Part shown: in pieces, positions 34,831 through 44,880 of the stretch | How positions within the stretch are numbered: position 1 is the first letter of the stretch | Layout: the number at the start of each line of letters is the position of its first letter | Source: an uncultured Victivallis sp. | GTDB lineage: Bacteria > Verrucomicrobiota > Lentisphaeria > Victivallales > Victivallaceae | NCBI RefSeq assembly: GCF_944391105.1 | Contig: NZ_CALXSK010000002.1 | Location: 107,149-171,148, forward strand | DNA: 64,000 nt | Direction: 5' to 3' | Program-made: the position numbers and the translations under genes | Notes under the pieces: model-generated | What the model saw: the letters and a program-made list of their open reading frames with translations, nothing else | What the model was told of the DNA's origin: nothing | Database searches by the model: none

Positions 34831-37800
34831 TTACGCCAGCTTGGTGATGCCGAGATCGTAAGACGTCCAGTTCTTATCCGGATTCGAGATTTCGACCGAT
34901 ACCGCATAAGTGCCGGCTTCGAGCGTGTTGGTTGAGGTCAATGCCCCGTCAAGTCCCAACGTCTTGCCGGTGGCAGCATTGTAGAGCTTGACTTTCACTT
35001 CCTTGCCGACCGTCAGCGCCTTGTTGTCGAGATCAAGATCAAAGTCGACTCTTGACGCCGAATCGAGTTCGAAGCGGAAGAAGTCGGTGTCGTCTCCGTA
35101 ACCGATCCACTCGTTCTCAAGATCGAACGTGTTCACGTTACCGAAATTCACGCTGGTGGCACTCGCCAGATCATTGTTGGTCGTCGGCGCCGGGAAGATC
35201 TCATTGGCAACGATGCTGATGCTGTAATCGCTGTTCTGCTTGCCCTTGCCCTTGTCTCCGGATTCGATGGTGAGGAGCGTATCCCCCTTCAACAGCGAGT
35301 TCCCAAGTGCCGGGGAGATCAGCATCTGGTCTTCCTTGACATTCCAGGTTTTGATCTTTTTGCCGGAGGCGATATCGGTCAGCGTGACCTTGAGCTGGGC
35401 GGTTACGTCATTGATCGAAATCGAGTAGCTGCCAGCCGCCGCGTCGATGGTGTAACTGTCAGACGCATCGCCGAAGCCGACCCAGCCGGAGATCGACGTG
35501 TTGATCGATGACGAAACCGTGTAACTCTTCCCATCATTCACTTCCTGCGGATCGAGGAAATAATCGTTATTGATGGTGAAGTCATAATAACCGTTCTGCT
35601 GCCCCTTGCCTTTGTCCCCGGACTCAACAACAAGGTAATACGTTCCGGCAACAGCGAGAACATCATTCTTGAAGATGTTTTCAACAGAGCCGAGTTCGCC
35701 CTTGATCGTGACGTTCTTGAGCTTCTTGCCTGCCGAATCATACAGCGAGACCTTGTACTGGGTCTTGGCGTTCTGCGGCTGCATGTTGAAGTCGATCGAG
35801 AGCGCACCGTTTTCGGTCGTGGTGAACTTGAAGTAGTCGGCTGCGTCGCCGAAGCCGACCCACTGATTCTTGTCGCTCGTTCCGGTTCCGGCAGCGTTCA
35901 GCGCAATCTGTTCCGCAGTCCCGAAACTGTTGTTTGACGAAGCGGCCGGGAAGTAGTCATCGTTGATGACGAAGTCGTAGTAGCCGTTCTGCTGCCCCTT
36001 GCCCTTGTCGCCGGATTCAACCGTAAGGAAATAGGTTCCTTCAAGTGCGAGGATCTCATTCTTGAAGATGTTCTCAACAGAGCCGAGTTCTCCCTTGACG
36101 GTGACGTTCTTGAGCTTTTTGCCGGTGGCATCGTACAGCGTGACCTTGTACTGAGTTTTGGCGCTCTGCGGCTGCATGTTGAAGTCGATCGTGATTGCGC
36201 CGTTGCCGTCGGTGGTGAATTTGTAGTAGTCGGTCGCGTCGCCGAAGCCGACCCAGCGGTTCTCCGCGCTCGTTCCGGTGCCTTTCGCATCCAGCGAGAC
36301 CAGCTCGGCGGATTTGAAGTCGTTGTTCGACGATGCGGCCGGGAAGTAGTCATCGTTGATGACGAAGTCGTAGTAGCCGTTCTGCTGCCCCTTGCCGTTG
36401 TCACCGGATTCGACAACGAGGTAGTAGGTGCCGGTTTCCGCAAGAATGTCGTTCTTGAAGATGTTTTCGACCGAACCGAGTTCCCCCTTGACGGTGACGT
36501 TCTTGAGTTTTTTGCCGTCGGCGTTGTACAGCGAGACCTTGTACTGGGTCTTCGTGCTCTGCGGCTGCATATTGAGATCGATCGTGAGCGCGCCGTTGCC
36601 GCTGGTGGTGAACTTATAGTAGTCGGCGGCGTCACCGAATCCGACCCAGCGGTCCTCCGCGCTCGTTCCGGTTCCGGCAGCATTCAGCGAGACCAGTTCG
36701 GCGGAGCTGAAGTTGTTATTCGAGGAAGCCGCCGGGAACAGATCCTCATTGGCCTTGATCGTATAGTTGACGGTCGAATTCTTGTTGCTCGAAACCACTT
36801 CGAGATAGTATTTGCTGCCGTATTTGGAGACATCCCACAGCACACCGTCCAGCGTCGTAGTTCCGGGTTTGACCGAGTAGCTTTTGATTTTCTTGCCGTT
36901 GCTGTCGTAAAGATTCAGCTTCACGCCCGCATTTTTGCCGTTGAGGTCCGTGACGTTCGAAACCGTGAACGAGAGCGTCGCCGCCCCGTCGAAGGTTCCC
37001 GTGAACCAGTCAACCGTGTCGGTTCCGCCGACGGTCTGTTTGTCGTTTGTTGCCCACGGCAGGAATTTTGCGGTGCTCCGCGTATCGCCCGCGTCGCCCG
37101 AGGTGTCAACCGTGACGGTGATATCCTTGCTGGCTTCGGAAACGTTCCCGAAGGAGTCGGCCGCATAGAGGGTGAAGATGTACTCCCCGTCTTCCTGATT
37201 GTAGAGGATGTAGCTTGTCGCCTTGGGATCGTAGATGTACTGCGCCTGCGTGATGTAGCCGGAAGTGGTTTTTTTGCTGACCACAAGCATGTAGCCGGCA
37301 AGGTTCTTGTCACTGGCTGCATTCCAGGAGAACGCGATGTCCTTCGAACCTGCGATGGAGTTGACGGCGAATCCGGCGCCGTTCACCCAGATCGGAGCCG
37401 TGCTGTCCACTTCGAATTTGCTGCCGGTGGTCCAGGCGCTGGCGTGGCCGACGTAATCGACCGCGCGAACCTTCCACGTGTAGACGCCGTCCGCAAGGGT
37501 CAGAACGTCGGATACTTCCTTCGCCGAGACCGTGATGGTCGTGGACTGGCCGCCGGACAATGTGTAGGTGATCTCATAATTCTCCACCCCGAAGATGTCC
37601 GTGGAGGCCGTCCAGCCCAGCGTCGCCGTATTTTTGTTCACGGAAACAGTCGTTGACGTGATGTCGGTCGGAGTATCGACATCGGTGGCGTAATCGGTCA
37701 TCCCTTCGCCGATGAAGTAATGCATGTCGCCATAATACCAGTTGCCGGTTCCGTTGCCCATGGAGTCCATGGCCTGAACGCGCCAGTAAACCTGATGGGT

Positions 37801-40800
37801 CGGCGTGTTGGCCATGCAGCCTGCGCCGTAGCCGTTCGTCCCGTCAAGACGCAGCGTGGTTTCGCTGGTGACAAACTCATAGAGCCGGTCGCCGGTGAAT
37901 TTGTTGTTGTCGCAGACCTGAATCAGATACTGAACCCCGCTGGCATTGTCCGTGTAGGTGCTGTCGAACGTAAAATCGATATAGATACTCGTAACCGTTT
38001 CCACAATCGTGGTTCCCGAGGTGGTGGTGTCCGGCTTCGCACCGAAACCGGATGTCCGTCCACTCGAAGTGTCGGTTGCCGAAGTGGTTTCATAATTGAT
38101 GAGACCGTCGGAGACGAGATTCGAAAGCGCACCGGTCGGGGCGGCCGTGTCGATCAGGAATGTGCCGCCGTCGAGAGTCGTGGCGTTTCCTGCGTTGTCG
38201 TAAGCCGTGACTTCCCACTTGTAGGAGCCGTCCGCAAGCGCGAGCTGCCCGTTTTTGCCGACTGTGACCGCGTAGGTGTAGAGTTCGTTGCTTTCGTTCC
38301 AGTCGAAGGTCTTGAGAATTACACGGTTTCCTTCGAGGTCGTAGTACGCCAGCTCGAAGCGGTCCATGCCGGAATTCGGCCGGAGTTCGTTTTCGTCGGT
38401 GGCGTTTGACCAGGTAAAGACCAGCGAATTGGTTCTGGTCGTCAGATCGTAGTCATTCGTCGCGCTGAGCAACGAAGAGTCCGTAAAGACCGGAGCGACA
38501 TTGTCGCAGAGCCAGGTGCCGTTGATTGTGACAGAGGCGTTTCCTGCCACGTTGTAGGCAACGAGCTGGTACTCCCAGTCCTGATTTGCGAGGTTGCCCG
38601 CCCAGGAGAGATCGTCTTTCACACTGATGACCTGAGTCGTCCAGGCGTCGTCGCTGCCGGCGACGCGGTAGCGCACTTCGTGGCGCAGAACCTTGGAGTA
38701 TCCCTCCTCGGTTACGGCCGGATCCCAGGTGATCGTGACGTAGATGTTGTTCGCTTTCGAATCCCACGACGAGGTCGAGATCACCGTTGTGGCATCGAGC
38801 ACCGGCTGCTTGTTTTCCTGCGTCCACACTCCGGTAAGCGCGGTGGATTCCTGTCCGGAGTAGTCGACCGCGGTCAGCTGCCAATCGTAGGTGGCGTTCT
38901 CCAGGAGCTGGAGGCCGGAGGCCGGATTCTGCTTGAGCCACTCCGAAAGCTGGAAGTTGTAGATCTGCTGATCGTCGTCTTCCACCGGAATGTCGCAGGA
39001 GGTCCACTCGCCGTTGCTGCCCTGAACGCGGAAGCGGATCGTGTAGCGGCTCACGCCGGAACGGTCGTCTTCCGCTTTTTCCCAGCTCAGGGTCGGATCC
39101 ATCGTGTGGGTTTCCTGCGGATCGACCGTCGCGGGATCGGCCCAGGTGACACCGCTGTCCAGAATCGCGCTCTGGCCATTCACGAACCACGGGGCGGTGG
39201 TGTCGTCGTCGTAGACCTTGAAGATTTCACCGTCGACCCAGTTTTCATCTTTGATGACCCAGTTGCCGTTCGCGTCGACCTCGTCGATTGCCTGCACCTG
39301 CCAGTAGAAGTATTTCAAGTTGGTCAACCCCGTGACCACGAGTTCCGGAGCGGTCACATACTTCTCCATGTAGGCCGTGGTATCCCAGTTGACTCCCTCC
39401 GGTTTCCGCTTGTCTACCTGGACGTAGCGCACGACGTAGCCGATGAGCCCCTCCGAGTACTCCTCTCCCGGCGTCCAGGTCAGGTTCGCCACGGCGGACG
39501 CGGCGGAGAAGCCGCTGAACTCGAAGTCGACATTCTCGACCTTGCTGTAAACGTAATTTTCTTTGGTCATCAGTACGTCGCCGCCGTCGCTCCAGACGCT
39601 GGTGCGGTCGCCGTTGCCGATGTTCTGACGGATGCGCCATTCGACGGTCTGCCCCTCTTCGATGTTCGAAAGGGTGATGCTCTCCTGACTGCCCGAGACA
39701 TACTGAACGATGGTTTTGCCGGTCGAATTGCCGCCGACGATGCGGTATTCGACTTCGAAACTGCCCTGCGTTCCGTCCGCTTCCCAGCTCAGGGTCACGG
39801 TCCCCTTGTCAACGTCGAACGACTCCTGAAGGTTTTTGACCTGATCCAGTTCCGCGACGTCGGTCGGCAACGAGTTGACGGTGAAGATCACTTCACCATT
39901 GACGATTGCCGACGAGAACGAAACACCGTCCTGATCGTAGGAACCGCCGTCGGCCAGAATGTCGTAGTTTTTGCCCTGATACTTGACCGCAAGAACCTGA
40001 TTCCCCCATCCCCAAAGATTGCCGGAGTAGAGCTTATAGGATCGCGAACCGTTGGAAAGGTCGACACTGTTCAGATTGACCGTGAAGTGTACGGTCGAAT
40101 CAATCAGAGTGTTGCTCGTTAAAATCGCATCGTCGTTGACTGCCTGAATCCGGTTTCCTTCGTCATCAATGACAAAGGCATAATCGTTCAGAACAAATTC
40201 AACGTTGTTTGTACCTAAACTGGCGTTGACATTGCCTTCCACTCGCGCATTGCTGTCGATTACAATGGCATTTCGACCATTATAAAGCTCGATGTCGCCC
40301 ACAACATGAGCACCAGCTGCAATTTCAACCCGGTCATCAGTGTTGTAACGCACACTTGTGGTTGCGGTGATGAGCATACCGGCATAAATCGCATAGTTGC
40401 TGGATTTGACATTTCCGGAAATACGGATGTTCATGTTTTTTCCGGTATTGCCGAGGATTCCCGCCGCAACGCCGGCCGTGACGTCGATATCGCCCGTGAT
40501 GTCAAAACTCTCATCGTTGCCGTTGGTAAAGTACTGGTCGACCAGGATTCCAGCCGTTACTGTCGAAGAGCGGTTGCTGTTGATCGTGATGTCGCCATCG
40601 AATGCGGCGGCGTTGATCGTGTTTGCACGCAATCCGCAAATATATTCTGAAGAAGAACGCTTGCCGATCAGAGTGTCGTTGACGGAAATCGTGACGTCGC
40701 TGCGGAAATAACCGTTTGTGACAGTGATGCTGTCACCTCGGATTCCATAGATGTTGCTGTAAATTTCACAATTCTGCGATGAGGTGTAGGGAGCGTCCAC

Positions 40801-42063
40801 CGTCAGGTTGATCGCTCCGTCGAAGTTCTTGTTCGCAATAAACTTGCCGGAGGCATTGATCCCGTAGAGATTATAGGAGTTTCCCGTGTAACTCGAGGTT
40901 TCCCCGCCGGATCTCCCTACCGTGATATCGGAAACTTCGGCGGTCAGAACACCGGAGAATTTATCATTGAAGGTAATATTCGAACCGTTGATCGCAATCG
41001 AATAGATCGCATTGTTGATAGCGGATGCGGAAGAACCGTCGCCGCCGGTGGACTTCGCCACCAGGTTGACCCCGTCCACCACGGTCTGGATGGAACTGCC
41101 GCCCGCCGCCGGAGCGTCGAATGCTCCAAATGTGAGGTCGCTGCCCTGAATACCGATGGCACGAATCACATTACTGTTGACGTTGGCATTTTTGGCGGCG
41201 TCATCCTTAATGCCGGTAGTCTGGTTGTGGAGATCGACATTACCGACCGTCGCGACGATTTCACCGCGATAAGCTCCAGTGATATTGACCGTGCCATCGG
41301 ACCAGATTCCGTAGGCGGTAATCTGGTTGCTGTTCAGATTCGAAGCATTGTAGTTGACAACGTAAAAACTCGTGTTGTTCGATTGCAGCAGCCCCGTGAA
41401 ATTGTTGTCGATCGACATGCTGCCGACACGGAACGCCGCCGCATTCGAAACGTTGCTGGAAGTAGATTCGATGTAGGCGATGTCTTGAACCGTAGTATCG
41501 CGGTAATACCCCATGTACAGGGATGTTGTAGTGAAGAACTGGGCGCTCATATCGCTGAGAACGTCCAGATTCCCCGAACTGCGGACACCGTAGGCACTGG
41601 TGTTTTGAGTTCCTGGAATGATGGAATTTTTGTATTTCGCCCAAGTGTAGTTTTCGGTATCCACAACATTGCTGGTCCAGATGATCTGGCTCTGAGGCTC
41701 AATCTTATCAACACGACCCGCGGCCCCGTTACCGGTAACTGGGGAAAAATCAAATTCTCCATCTCCGGAGAAATTGACCATGTTGATTTCGCCCTGGAGG
41801 TTGGCCCCGCTGTAATACAAATTGTATGGCTGGTCGGCAATAGACTGATTGTCTGCTGTATTACCGAGCGTTACCCGGCTGCCGCCCGACATGCTGATCG
41901 GGGTGTAATAGGGTTTCGTATCGTCGGACGTCAAATAAGGCGTGGTTGTGTAGGTATAATACCAGCTGCCGCCGATGTCGAAGCCCGCTCCATCGAGAAA
42001 CACGAGATTCCCGTGAGCTCCAATATAGCTATAGCCTACGGATGTTACGAATTCATACAGCAT
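34831..42063 (-). CDS. Giant (2410 aa) FnIII / PPC repeat surface or secreted protein
   Basis: Order of regions: residues 1-720 are Asn/Ser/Thr-rich beta-strand repeats like a beta-helix; about 738-1650 are fibronectin type III-like modules (repeated TLSWEAD, ATLGWTAS, YTWKVRAVDYVG patterns); about 1655-2410 are six PPC-like modules (FPAASSNN ... RWVGFGDATDYYKFTT). Several PPC units are nearly identical at DNA level. No N-terminal signal peptide is visible at the first ATG, nor is one in another frame upstream, so export by a type I-like or other route is inferred. Such proteins usually serve as adhesins or envelope fibres. A GAGGAT site lies near the start. Confidence 0.85.
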   Translation of the reverse strand: MLYEFVTSVGYSYIGAHGNLVFLDGAGFDIGGSWYYTYTTTPYLTSDDTKPYYTPISMSGGSRVTLGNTADNQSIADQPYNLYYSGANLQGEINMVNFSGDGEFDFSPVTGNGAAGRVDKIEPQSQIIWTSNVVDTENYTWAKYKNSIIPGTQNTSAYGVRSSGNLDVLSDMSAQFFTTTSLYMGYYRDTTVQDIAYIESTSSNVSNAAAFRVGSMSIDNNFTGLLQSNNTSFYVVNYNASNLNSNQITAYGIWSDGTVNITGAYRGEIVATVGNVDLHNQTTGIKDDAAKNANVNSNVIRAIGIQGSDLTFGAFDAPAAGGSSIQTVVDGVNLVAKSTGGDGSSASAINNAIYSIAINGSNITFNDKFSGVLTAEVSDITVGRSGGETSSYTGNSYNLYGINASGKFIANKNFDGAINLTVDAPYTSSQNCEIYSNIYGIRGDSITVTNGYFRSDVTISVNDTLIGKRSSSEYICGLRANTINAAAFDGDITINSNRSSTVTAGILVDQYFTNGNDESFDITGDIDVTAGVAAGILGNTGKNMNIRISGNVKSSNYAIYAGMLITATTSVRYNTDDRVEIAAGAHVVGDIELYNGRNAIVIDSNARVEGNVNASLGTNNVEFVLNDYAFVIDDEGNRIQAVNDDAILTSNTLIDSTVHFTVNLNSVDLSNGSRSYKLYSGNLWGWGNQVLAVKYQGKNYDILADGGSYDQDGVSFSSAIVNGEVIFTVNSLPTDVAELDQVKNLQESFDVDKGTVTLSWEADGTQGSFEVEYRIVGGNSTGKTIVQYVSGSQESITLSNIEEGQTVEWRIRQNIGNGDRTSVWSDGGDVLMTKENYVYSKVENVDFEFSGFSAASAVANLTWTPGEEYSEGLIGYVVRYVQVDKRKPEGVNWDTTAYMEKYVTAPELVVTGLTNLKYFYWQVQAIDEVDANGNWVIKDENWVDGEIFKVYDDDTTAPWFVNGQSAILDSGVTWADPATVDPQETHTMDPTLSWEKAEDDRSGVSRYTIRFRVQGSNGEWTSCDIPVEDDDQQIYNFQLSEWLKQNPASGLQLLENATYDWQLTAVDYSGQESTALTGVWTQENKQPVLDATTVISTSSWDSKANNIYVTITWDPAVTEEGYSKVLRHEVRYRVAGSDDAWTTQVISVKDDLSWAGNLANQDWEYQLVAYNVAGNASVTINGTWLCDNVAPVFTDSSLLSATNDYDLTTRTNSLVFTWSNATDENELRPNSGMDRFELAYYDLEGNRVILKTFDWNESNELYTYAVTVGKNGQLALADGSYKWEVTAYDNAGNATTLDGGTFLIDTAAPTGALSNLVSDGLINYETTSATDTSSGRTSGFGAKPDTTTSGTTIVETVTSIYIDFTFDSTYTDNASGVQYLIQVCDNNKFTGDRLYEFVTSETTLRLDGTNGYGAGCMANTPTHQVYWRVQAMDSMGNGTGNWYYGDMHYFIGEGMTDYATDVDTPTDITSTTVSVNKNTATLGWTASTDIFGVENYEITYTLSGGQSTTITVSAKEVSDVLTLADGVYTWKVRAVDYVGHASAWTTGSKFEVDSTAPIWVNGAGFAVNSIAGSKDIAFSWNAASDKNLAGYMLVVSKKTTSGYITQAQYIYDPKATSYILYNQEDGEYIFTLYAADSFGNVSEASKDITVTVDTSGDAGDTRSTAKFLPWATNDKQTVGGTDTVDWFTGTFDGAATLSFTVSNVTDLNGKNAGVKLNLYDSNGKKIKSYSVKPGTTTLDGVLWDVSKYGSKYYLEVVSSNKNSTVNYTIKANEDLFPAASSNNNFSSAELVSLNAAGTGTSAEDRWVGFGDAADYYKFTTSGNGALTIDLNMQPQSTKTQYKVSLYNADGKKLKNVTVKGELGSVENIFKNDILAETGTYYLVVESGDNGKGQQNGYYDFVINDDYFPAASSNNDFKSAELVSLDAKGTGTSAENRWVGFGDATDYYKFTTDGNGAITIDFNMQPQSAKTQYKVTLYDATGKKLKNVTVKGELGSVENIFKNEILALEGTYFLTVESGDKGKGQQNGYYDFVINDDYFPAASSNNSFGTAEQIALNAAGTGTSDKNQWVGFGDAADYFKFTTTENGALSIDFNMQPQNAKTQYKVSLYDSAGKKLKNVTIKGELGSVENIFKNDVLAVAGTYYLVVESGDKGKGQQNGYYDFTINNDYFLDPQEVNDGKSYTVSSSINTSISGWVGFGDASDSYTIDAAAGSYSISINDVTAQLKVTLTDIASGKKIKTWNVKEDQMLISPALGNSLLKGDTLLTIESGDKGKGKQNSDYSISIVANEIFPAPTTNNDLASATSVNFGNVNTFDLENEWIGYGDDTDFFRFELDSASRVDFDLDLDNKALTVGKEVKVKLYNAATGKTLGLDGALTSTNTLEAGTYAVSVEISNPDKNWTSYDLGITKLA
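35560..36740 (-). repeat. Three tandem ~393-bp DNA repeats encoding near-identical PPC modules
   Basis: Units start near 36740, 36350 and 35960 (minus strand), each encoding about 131 aa from PAASSNN to NDDYF. The shared landmark GGCCGGGAAGTAGTC (plus strand) recurs at 35944 and 36337. Recent duplication or gene conversion within the gene is likely. Confidence 0.85.
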
Positions 42064-42136
42064 ATTCCATCTATCCTCATTTTGATTAAGATATGTTCAA
42101 ACTCTCAAGGCACAAGAACACAACCACACACTGTAA

Positions 42137-42164
42137 ATTATAGCATAGCCAAACTCATTTGCAA
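42137..42164 (-). promoter_or_regulatory. Extended -10 promoter of the giant gene
   Basis: On the minus strand: TGCTATAAT, a perfect -10 (42137-42142) with the TG extension, and TTGCAA (42159-42164) 16 nt upstream. The start codon is about 74 nt downstream. Confidence 0.6.
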
Positions 42165-42257
42165 ACAGCTTTCGCGTGAAATTGACACTTTTTTTACAAA
42201 AATGCCCGCTTTTTTCCGTTTTTGCCGTAACTTCGGCTCAGAATTCGATTTGTGCCG

Positions 42258-42285
42258 TTGAAAAATCCCCGGTGCACGCTATATT
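42258..42285 (+). promoter_or_regulatory. Sigma-70-like promoter of argB-aroK-aroC
   Basis: TTGAAA (42258-42263), 16-nt spacer, TATATT (42280-42285), about 48 nt before the argB ATG. Confidence 0.5.
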
Positions 42286-42332
42286 ATCAGACGTTTGCAG
42301 TGATTTACTTCTTAGCAGGAGAACGAGGAAAA

Positions 42333-43220
42333 ATGAAAGAATTGATCGGGAAGGCGGCCGTCCTCATCGAGGCGCTGCCCTACATTCAGAAATTCCGCAA
42401 CTCCATCATGGTCGTCAAATTCGGCGGGAGCGCCATGGAGGATCCCGAACTCGTCCGCAGCACCATGCGCGACGTCGTTCTGCTCGAAGCGATCGGCATC
42501 CGTCCCATCGTCGTTCACGGCGGCGGCAAGGCGATCTCCGCCGAACTCCGGCGCCAGGATATCCCCGTCCGCTTCGTGAACGGGCTGCGCTACACCTGCG
42601 AGAAAACCATCAAGGTCGTCGACGACGTGCTCCATAATCAGGTCAACGCCGAACTCGTCAAGCTCGGCAGGGAGTGCGGCGGCCGCATGATCGGTCTCAC
42701 CGGAAAAGGGATTCTGCACGCCGTCCGCACGAAGTCGGTCGACCCCGTCACCGGGGAACAGCAGGATGTCGGGTTCGTCGGCGAAATCACCGCCGTCAAC
42801 GCCGCCCCGGTCATGGAGGCGCTCGAAGCGGGTCTCACCCCCGTTGTCACTCCGCTCGGCACCGGCATCGACGGCCAGACCTACAACATCAACGCCGATA
42901 TCGCCGCCTGCAAAATCGCCGAGGCCGTTCATGCACGCAAGCTCGTGTTCCTCTCCGACGTCCCCGGCGTACTTGCGGACTGCAATGATCCGGATTCGGT
43001 CATCCCGACCATCCGGACCGACGAGATCGAAGGGCTCGTGCTGCGCCGGATTCTCTCCGGCGGCATGCTGCCGAAGATCAGGAGCTGTGTCGCCGCGCTG
43101 AATTCCGGCATCAACAAGGTTCACCTCATCGACGGGCGCGTGAACCATACGCTGCTGCTGGAGATCTTCACCGATCACGGTGTCGGCACCCAGATCGTCC
43201 GCCCCGACTCGGTCATGTGA
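42333..43220 (+). CDS. argB: Acetylglutamate kinase
   Basis: 295 aa from the ATG at 42333, just after GAGGAA. It phosphorylates N-acetylglutamate in arginine synthesis. Typical segments: VVKFGGSAMEDPEL, the substrate loop VVHGGGKAIS, FVNGLRYT, LTGKG, and the C-terminal GGMLPKIRSC with VHLIDGRVNHTLLLE. The length is normal. No other arg gene is near. Its stop overlaps the aroK start (TGATG). Confidence 0.96.
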   Translation: MKELIGKAAVLIEALPYIQKFRNSIMVVKFGGSAMEDPELVRSTMRDVVLLEAIGIRPIVVHGGGKAISAELRRQDIPVRFVNGLRYTCEKTIKVVDDVLHNQVNAELVKLGRECGGRMIGLTGKGILHAVRTKSVDPVTGEQQDVGFVGEITAVNAAPVMEALEAGLTPVVTPLGTGIDGQTYNINADIAACKIAEAVHARKLVFLSDVPGVLADCNDPDSVIPTIRTDEIEGLVLRRILSGGMLPKIRSCVAALNSGINKVHLIDGRVNHTLLLEIFTDHGVGTQIVRPDSVM

Positions 43221-43780
43221 TGAACCGTCCGACACGGCCGGTCGTTCTTGCCGGAATCAAGCATTGCGGCAAATCCACGCTGGGCAGAATGCTCGCCCGG
43301 CGCTGGAATGTGCCGCTCGTCGACACCGATGCGGAACTCGAAGCGGAATTTGCCCGCCGCACCGGGCGTGCCGCCGGAACGCGCGAGATCTTCCGCGAAC
43401 TCGGTGAGGAGGCGTTCCGCAAACTCGAGGCGGAGGTGATCCGGAGTCTGGCGGATTCGCCGGAGCTTCGGGTGATCGCTCTCGGCGGCGGAGTCGTTTC
43501 GAACCGTTTTGTGGAGCCGGAGACCCTGCGCCGTCTCGGACTCGGCGTCTGGCTCGACATCCGGCCGGAGATCGCCTATCCCCGCGTGCTGCGGCGCGGA
43601 CTGCCGCCATTTCTCGCGTCGGCGGCCGATCCCGAGGCGGAATTTCTGCGCATTCACCATGAACGCGAGCCCGGATTCCGGGCGTTCGCCGAACTCCGCT
43701 TTCCGATCGAAACGGAACGGCCCGCACCGCAGGTTGCGGCAGAACTTGCCGAACAGATAGAGAAAGGAATCGATTTATGA
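43220..43780 (+). CDS. aroK: Shikimate kinase family protein
   Basis: 186 aa from the ATG at 43220; a GTG one codon upstream is the alternative. The P-loop is GIKHCGKST, followed by a DTD motif (PLVDTDAELE), FRELGEEAFRKLEAEV and ALGGGVV, all features of shikimate kinase. The lid region is short and the C-terminal half is divergent, with an unusual P-loop (IKHCGK rather than MGAGK), so another small-molecule kinase is possible. The position between argB and aroC, with an ATGA overlap with aroC, supports the shikimate role. Confidence 0.8.
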   Translation: MNRPTRPVVLAGIKHCGKSTLGRMLARRWNVPLVDTDAELEAEFARRTGRAAGTREIFRELGEEAFRKLEAEVIRSLADSPELRVIALGGGVVSNRFVEPETLRRLGLGVWLDIRPEIAYPRVLRRGLPPFLASAADPEAEFLRIHHEREPGFRAFAELRFPIETERPAPQVAAELAEQIEKGIDL

Positions 43781-44832
43781 GCGGTAACACATTTGGACGG
43801 CTCTTCCGGGTGACGACTTTCGGCGAGTCGCACGGGCCGGGACTCGGCTGCATCATCGACGGCGTACCCGCCGGAATCCGGCTCGATCCGGCGTTGATTC
43901 AGCGCGATCTCGACCGTCGCCGCCCCGGCCAGTCGAAAGTCAGCACCATGCGCAAAGAGGCTGATGAAGTGGAGATTCTCTCCGGCGTCATGAATGGCGT
44001 CACCACCGGCACCGCGCTTGCGATGCTGATCCGCAACACCGATCAGCGCAGTCAGGATTACGGCAACCTTGCGACCTGTTTCCGGCCCGGCCATGCGGAT
44101 TTCGGGTATTTCAAGAAGTACGGCATCCGCGACTACCGCGGCGGCGGCCGCTCCTCCGGGCGCGAAACCGCCACGCGCGTCGCCGCGGGGGGCGTGGCGA
44201 AACAGCTGCTCGCTCATGCGGGGATTCGCATTCAGGCTTACACGATCCGGCTCGGAGGGGTCTCTGCGAAGAAGATCGACCTTGCCGCGGTCGAGTCGAC
44301 GATCGTGCGGTCCGCCGATCCCGAGGTCGCCGACGCGATGATCACGGCGATTCGAGCCGCTCAGAAAGAGATGGACAGCGTCGGCGGCATCATCGAATGC
44401 CGTGTCGACGGCGTTCCCGTCGGCCTCGGGGAACCGGTTTTCGACAAACTTGACGCGACGATTGCCCATGCGGTGCTTTCGATCGGCGGGATCAAGGGAA
44501 TCGAATTCGGCGCGGGATTTGCGGCCGCCGATCTGCGCGGCAGTCAGAACAACGATCCGATCACGCCGGAGGGATTTGTCTCGAACAACGCGGGCGGCAT
44601 CCTCGGCGGAATTTCGACCGGGGAGCCGATTCTCTTCCGTGCCGCGATGAAGCCCACGAGCTCGATTGCGAAAGAGCAGCATACGATCAACGAAGCGGGC
44701 GAGGCGGTCACGATCAGTGTTCACGGCCGCCACGATCCCTGCCTTGTTCCGCGCGCGGTTCCCGTGGTCGAGGCGATGACCGCGCTCGCGCTCGCCGACG
44801 CGCTCCTGCAGAACCGCTGCGCGCGGCTCTGA
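43777..44832 (+). CDS. aroC: Chorismate synthase
   Basis: 351 aa. It converts EPSP to chorismate with reduced FMN. Signatures: GNTFGRLFRVTTFGESHGP, RPGHADFGYFKKYGIRDYRG followed by GGRSSGRETATRVAAGG, and the C-terminal HDPCLVPRAVPVVEAM. The ATG overlaps the aroK stop by 4 nt. Confidence 0.97.
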   Translation: MSGNTFGRLFRVTTFGESHGPGLGCIIDGVPAGIRLDPALIQRDLDRRRPGQSKVSTMRKEADEVEILSGVMNGVTTGTALAMLIRNTDQRSQDYGNLATCFRPGHADFGYFKKYGIRDYRGGGRSSGRETATRVAAGGVAKQLLAHAGIRIQAYTIRLGGVSAKKIDLAAVESTIVRSADPEVADAMITAIRAAQKEMDSVGGIIECRVDGVPVGLGEPVFDKLDATIAHAVLSIGGIKGIEFGAGFAAADLRGSQNNDPITPEGFVSNNAGGILGGISTGEPILFRAAMKPTSSIAKEQHTINEAGEAVTISVHGRHDPCLVPRAVPVVEAMTALALADALLQNRCARL

Positions 44833-44847
44833 CGGGAGGAGAGGGGA

Positions 44848-44880
44848 GGGGAACGGAATTCAGCGTTCCTCTTTCTCTCT
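44848..44880 (+). terminator. Possible terminator of argB-aroK-aroC
   Basis: GGAACG (44850-44855) pairs with CGTTCC (44864-44869), with a 2-bp extension by G-U and G-C, followed by TCTTTCTCTC. It overlaps the end of the convergent HTH gene. Confidence 0.4.

Noticed and set aside
35560..36740. Regular DNA repeats as a CRISPR array
   Set aside because: The units are ~393 bp, in frame and encode protein modules; there are no short repeats with unique spacers.
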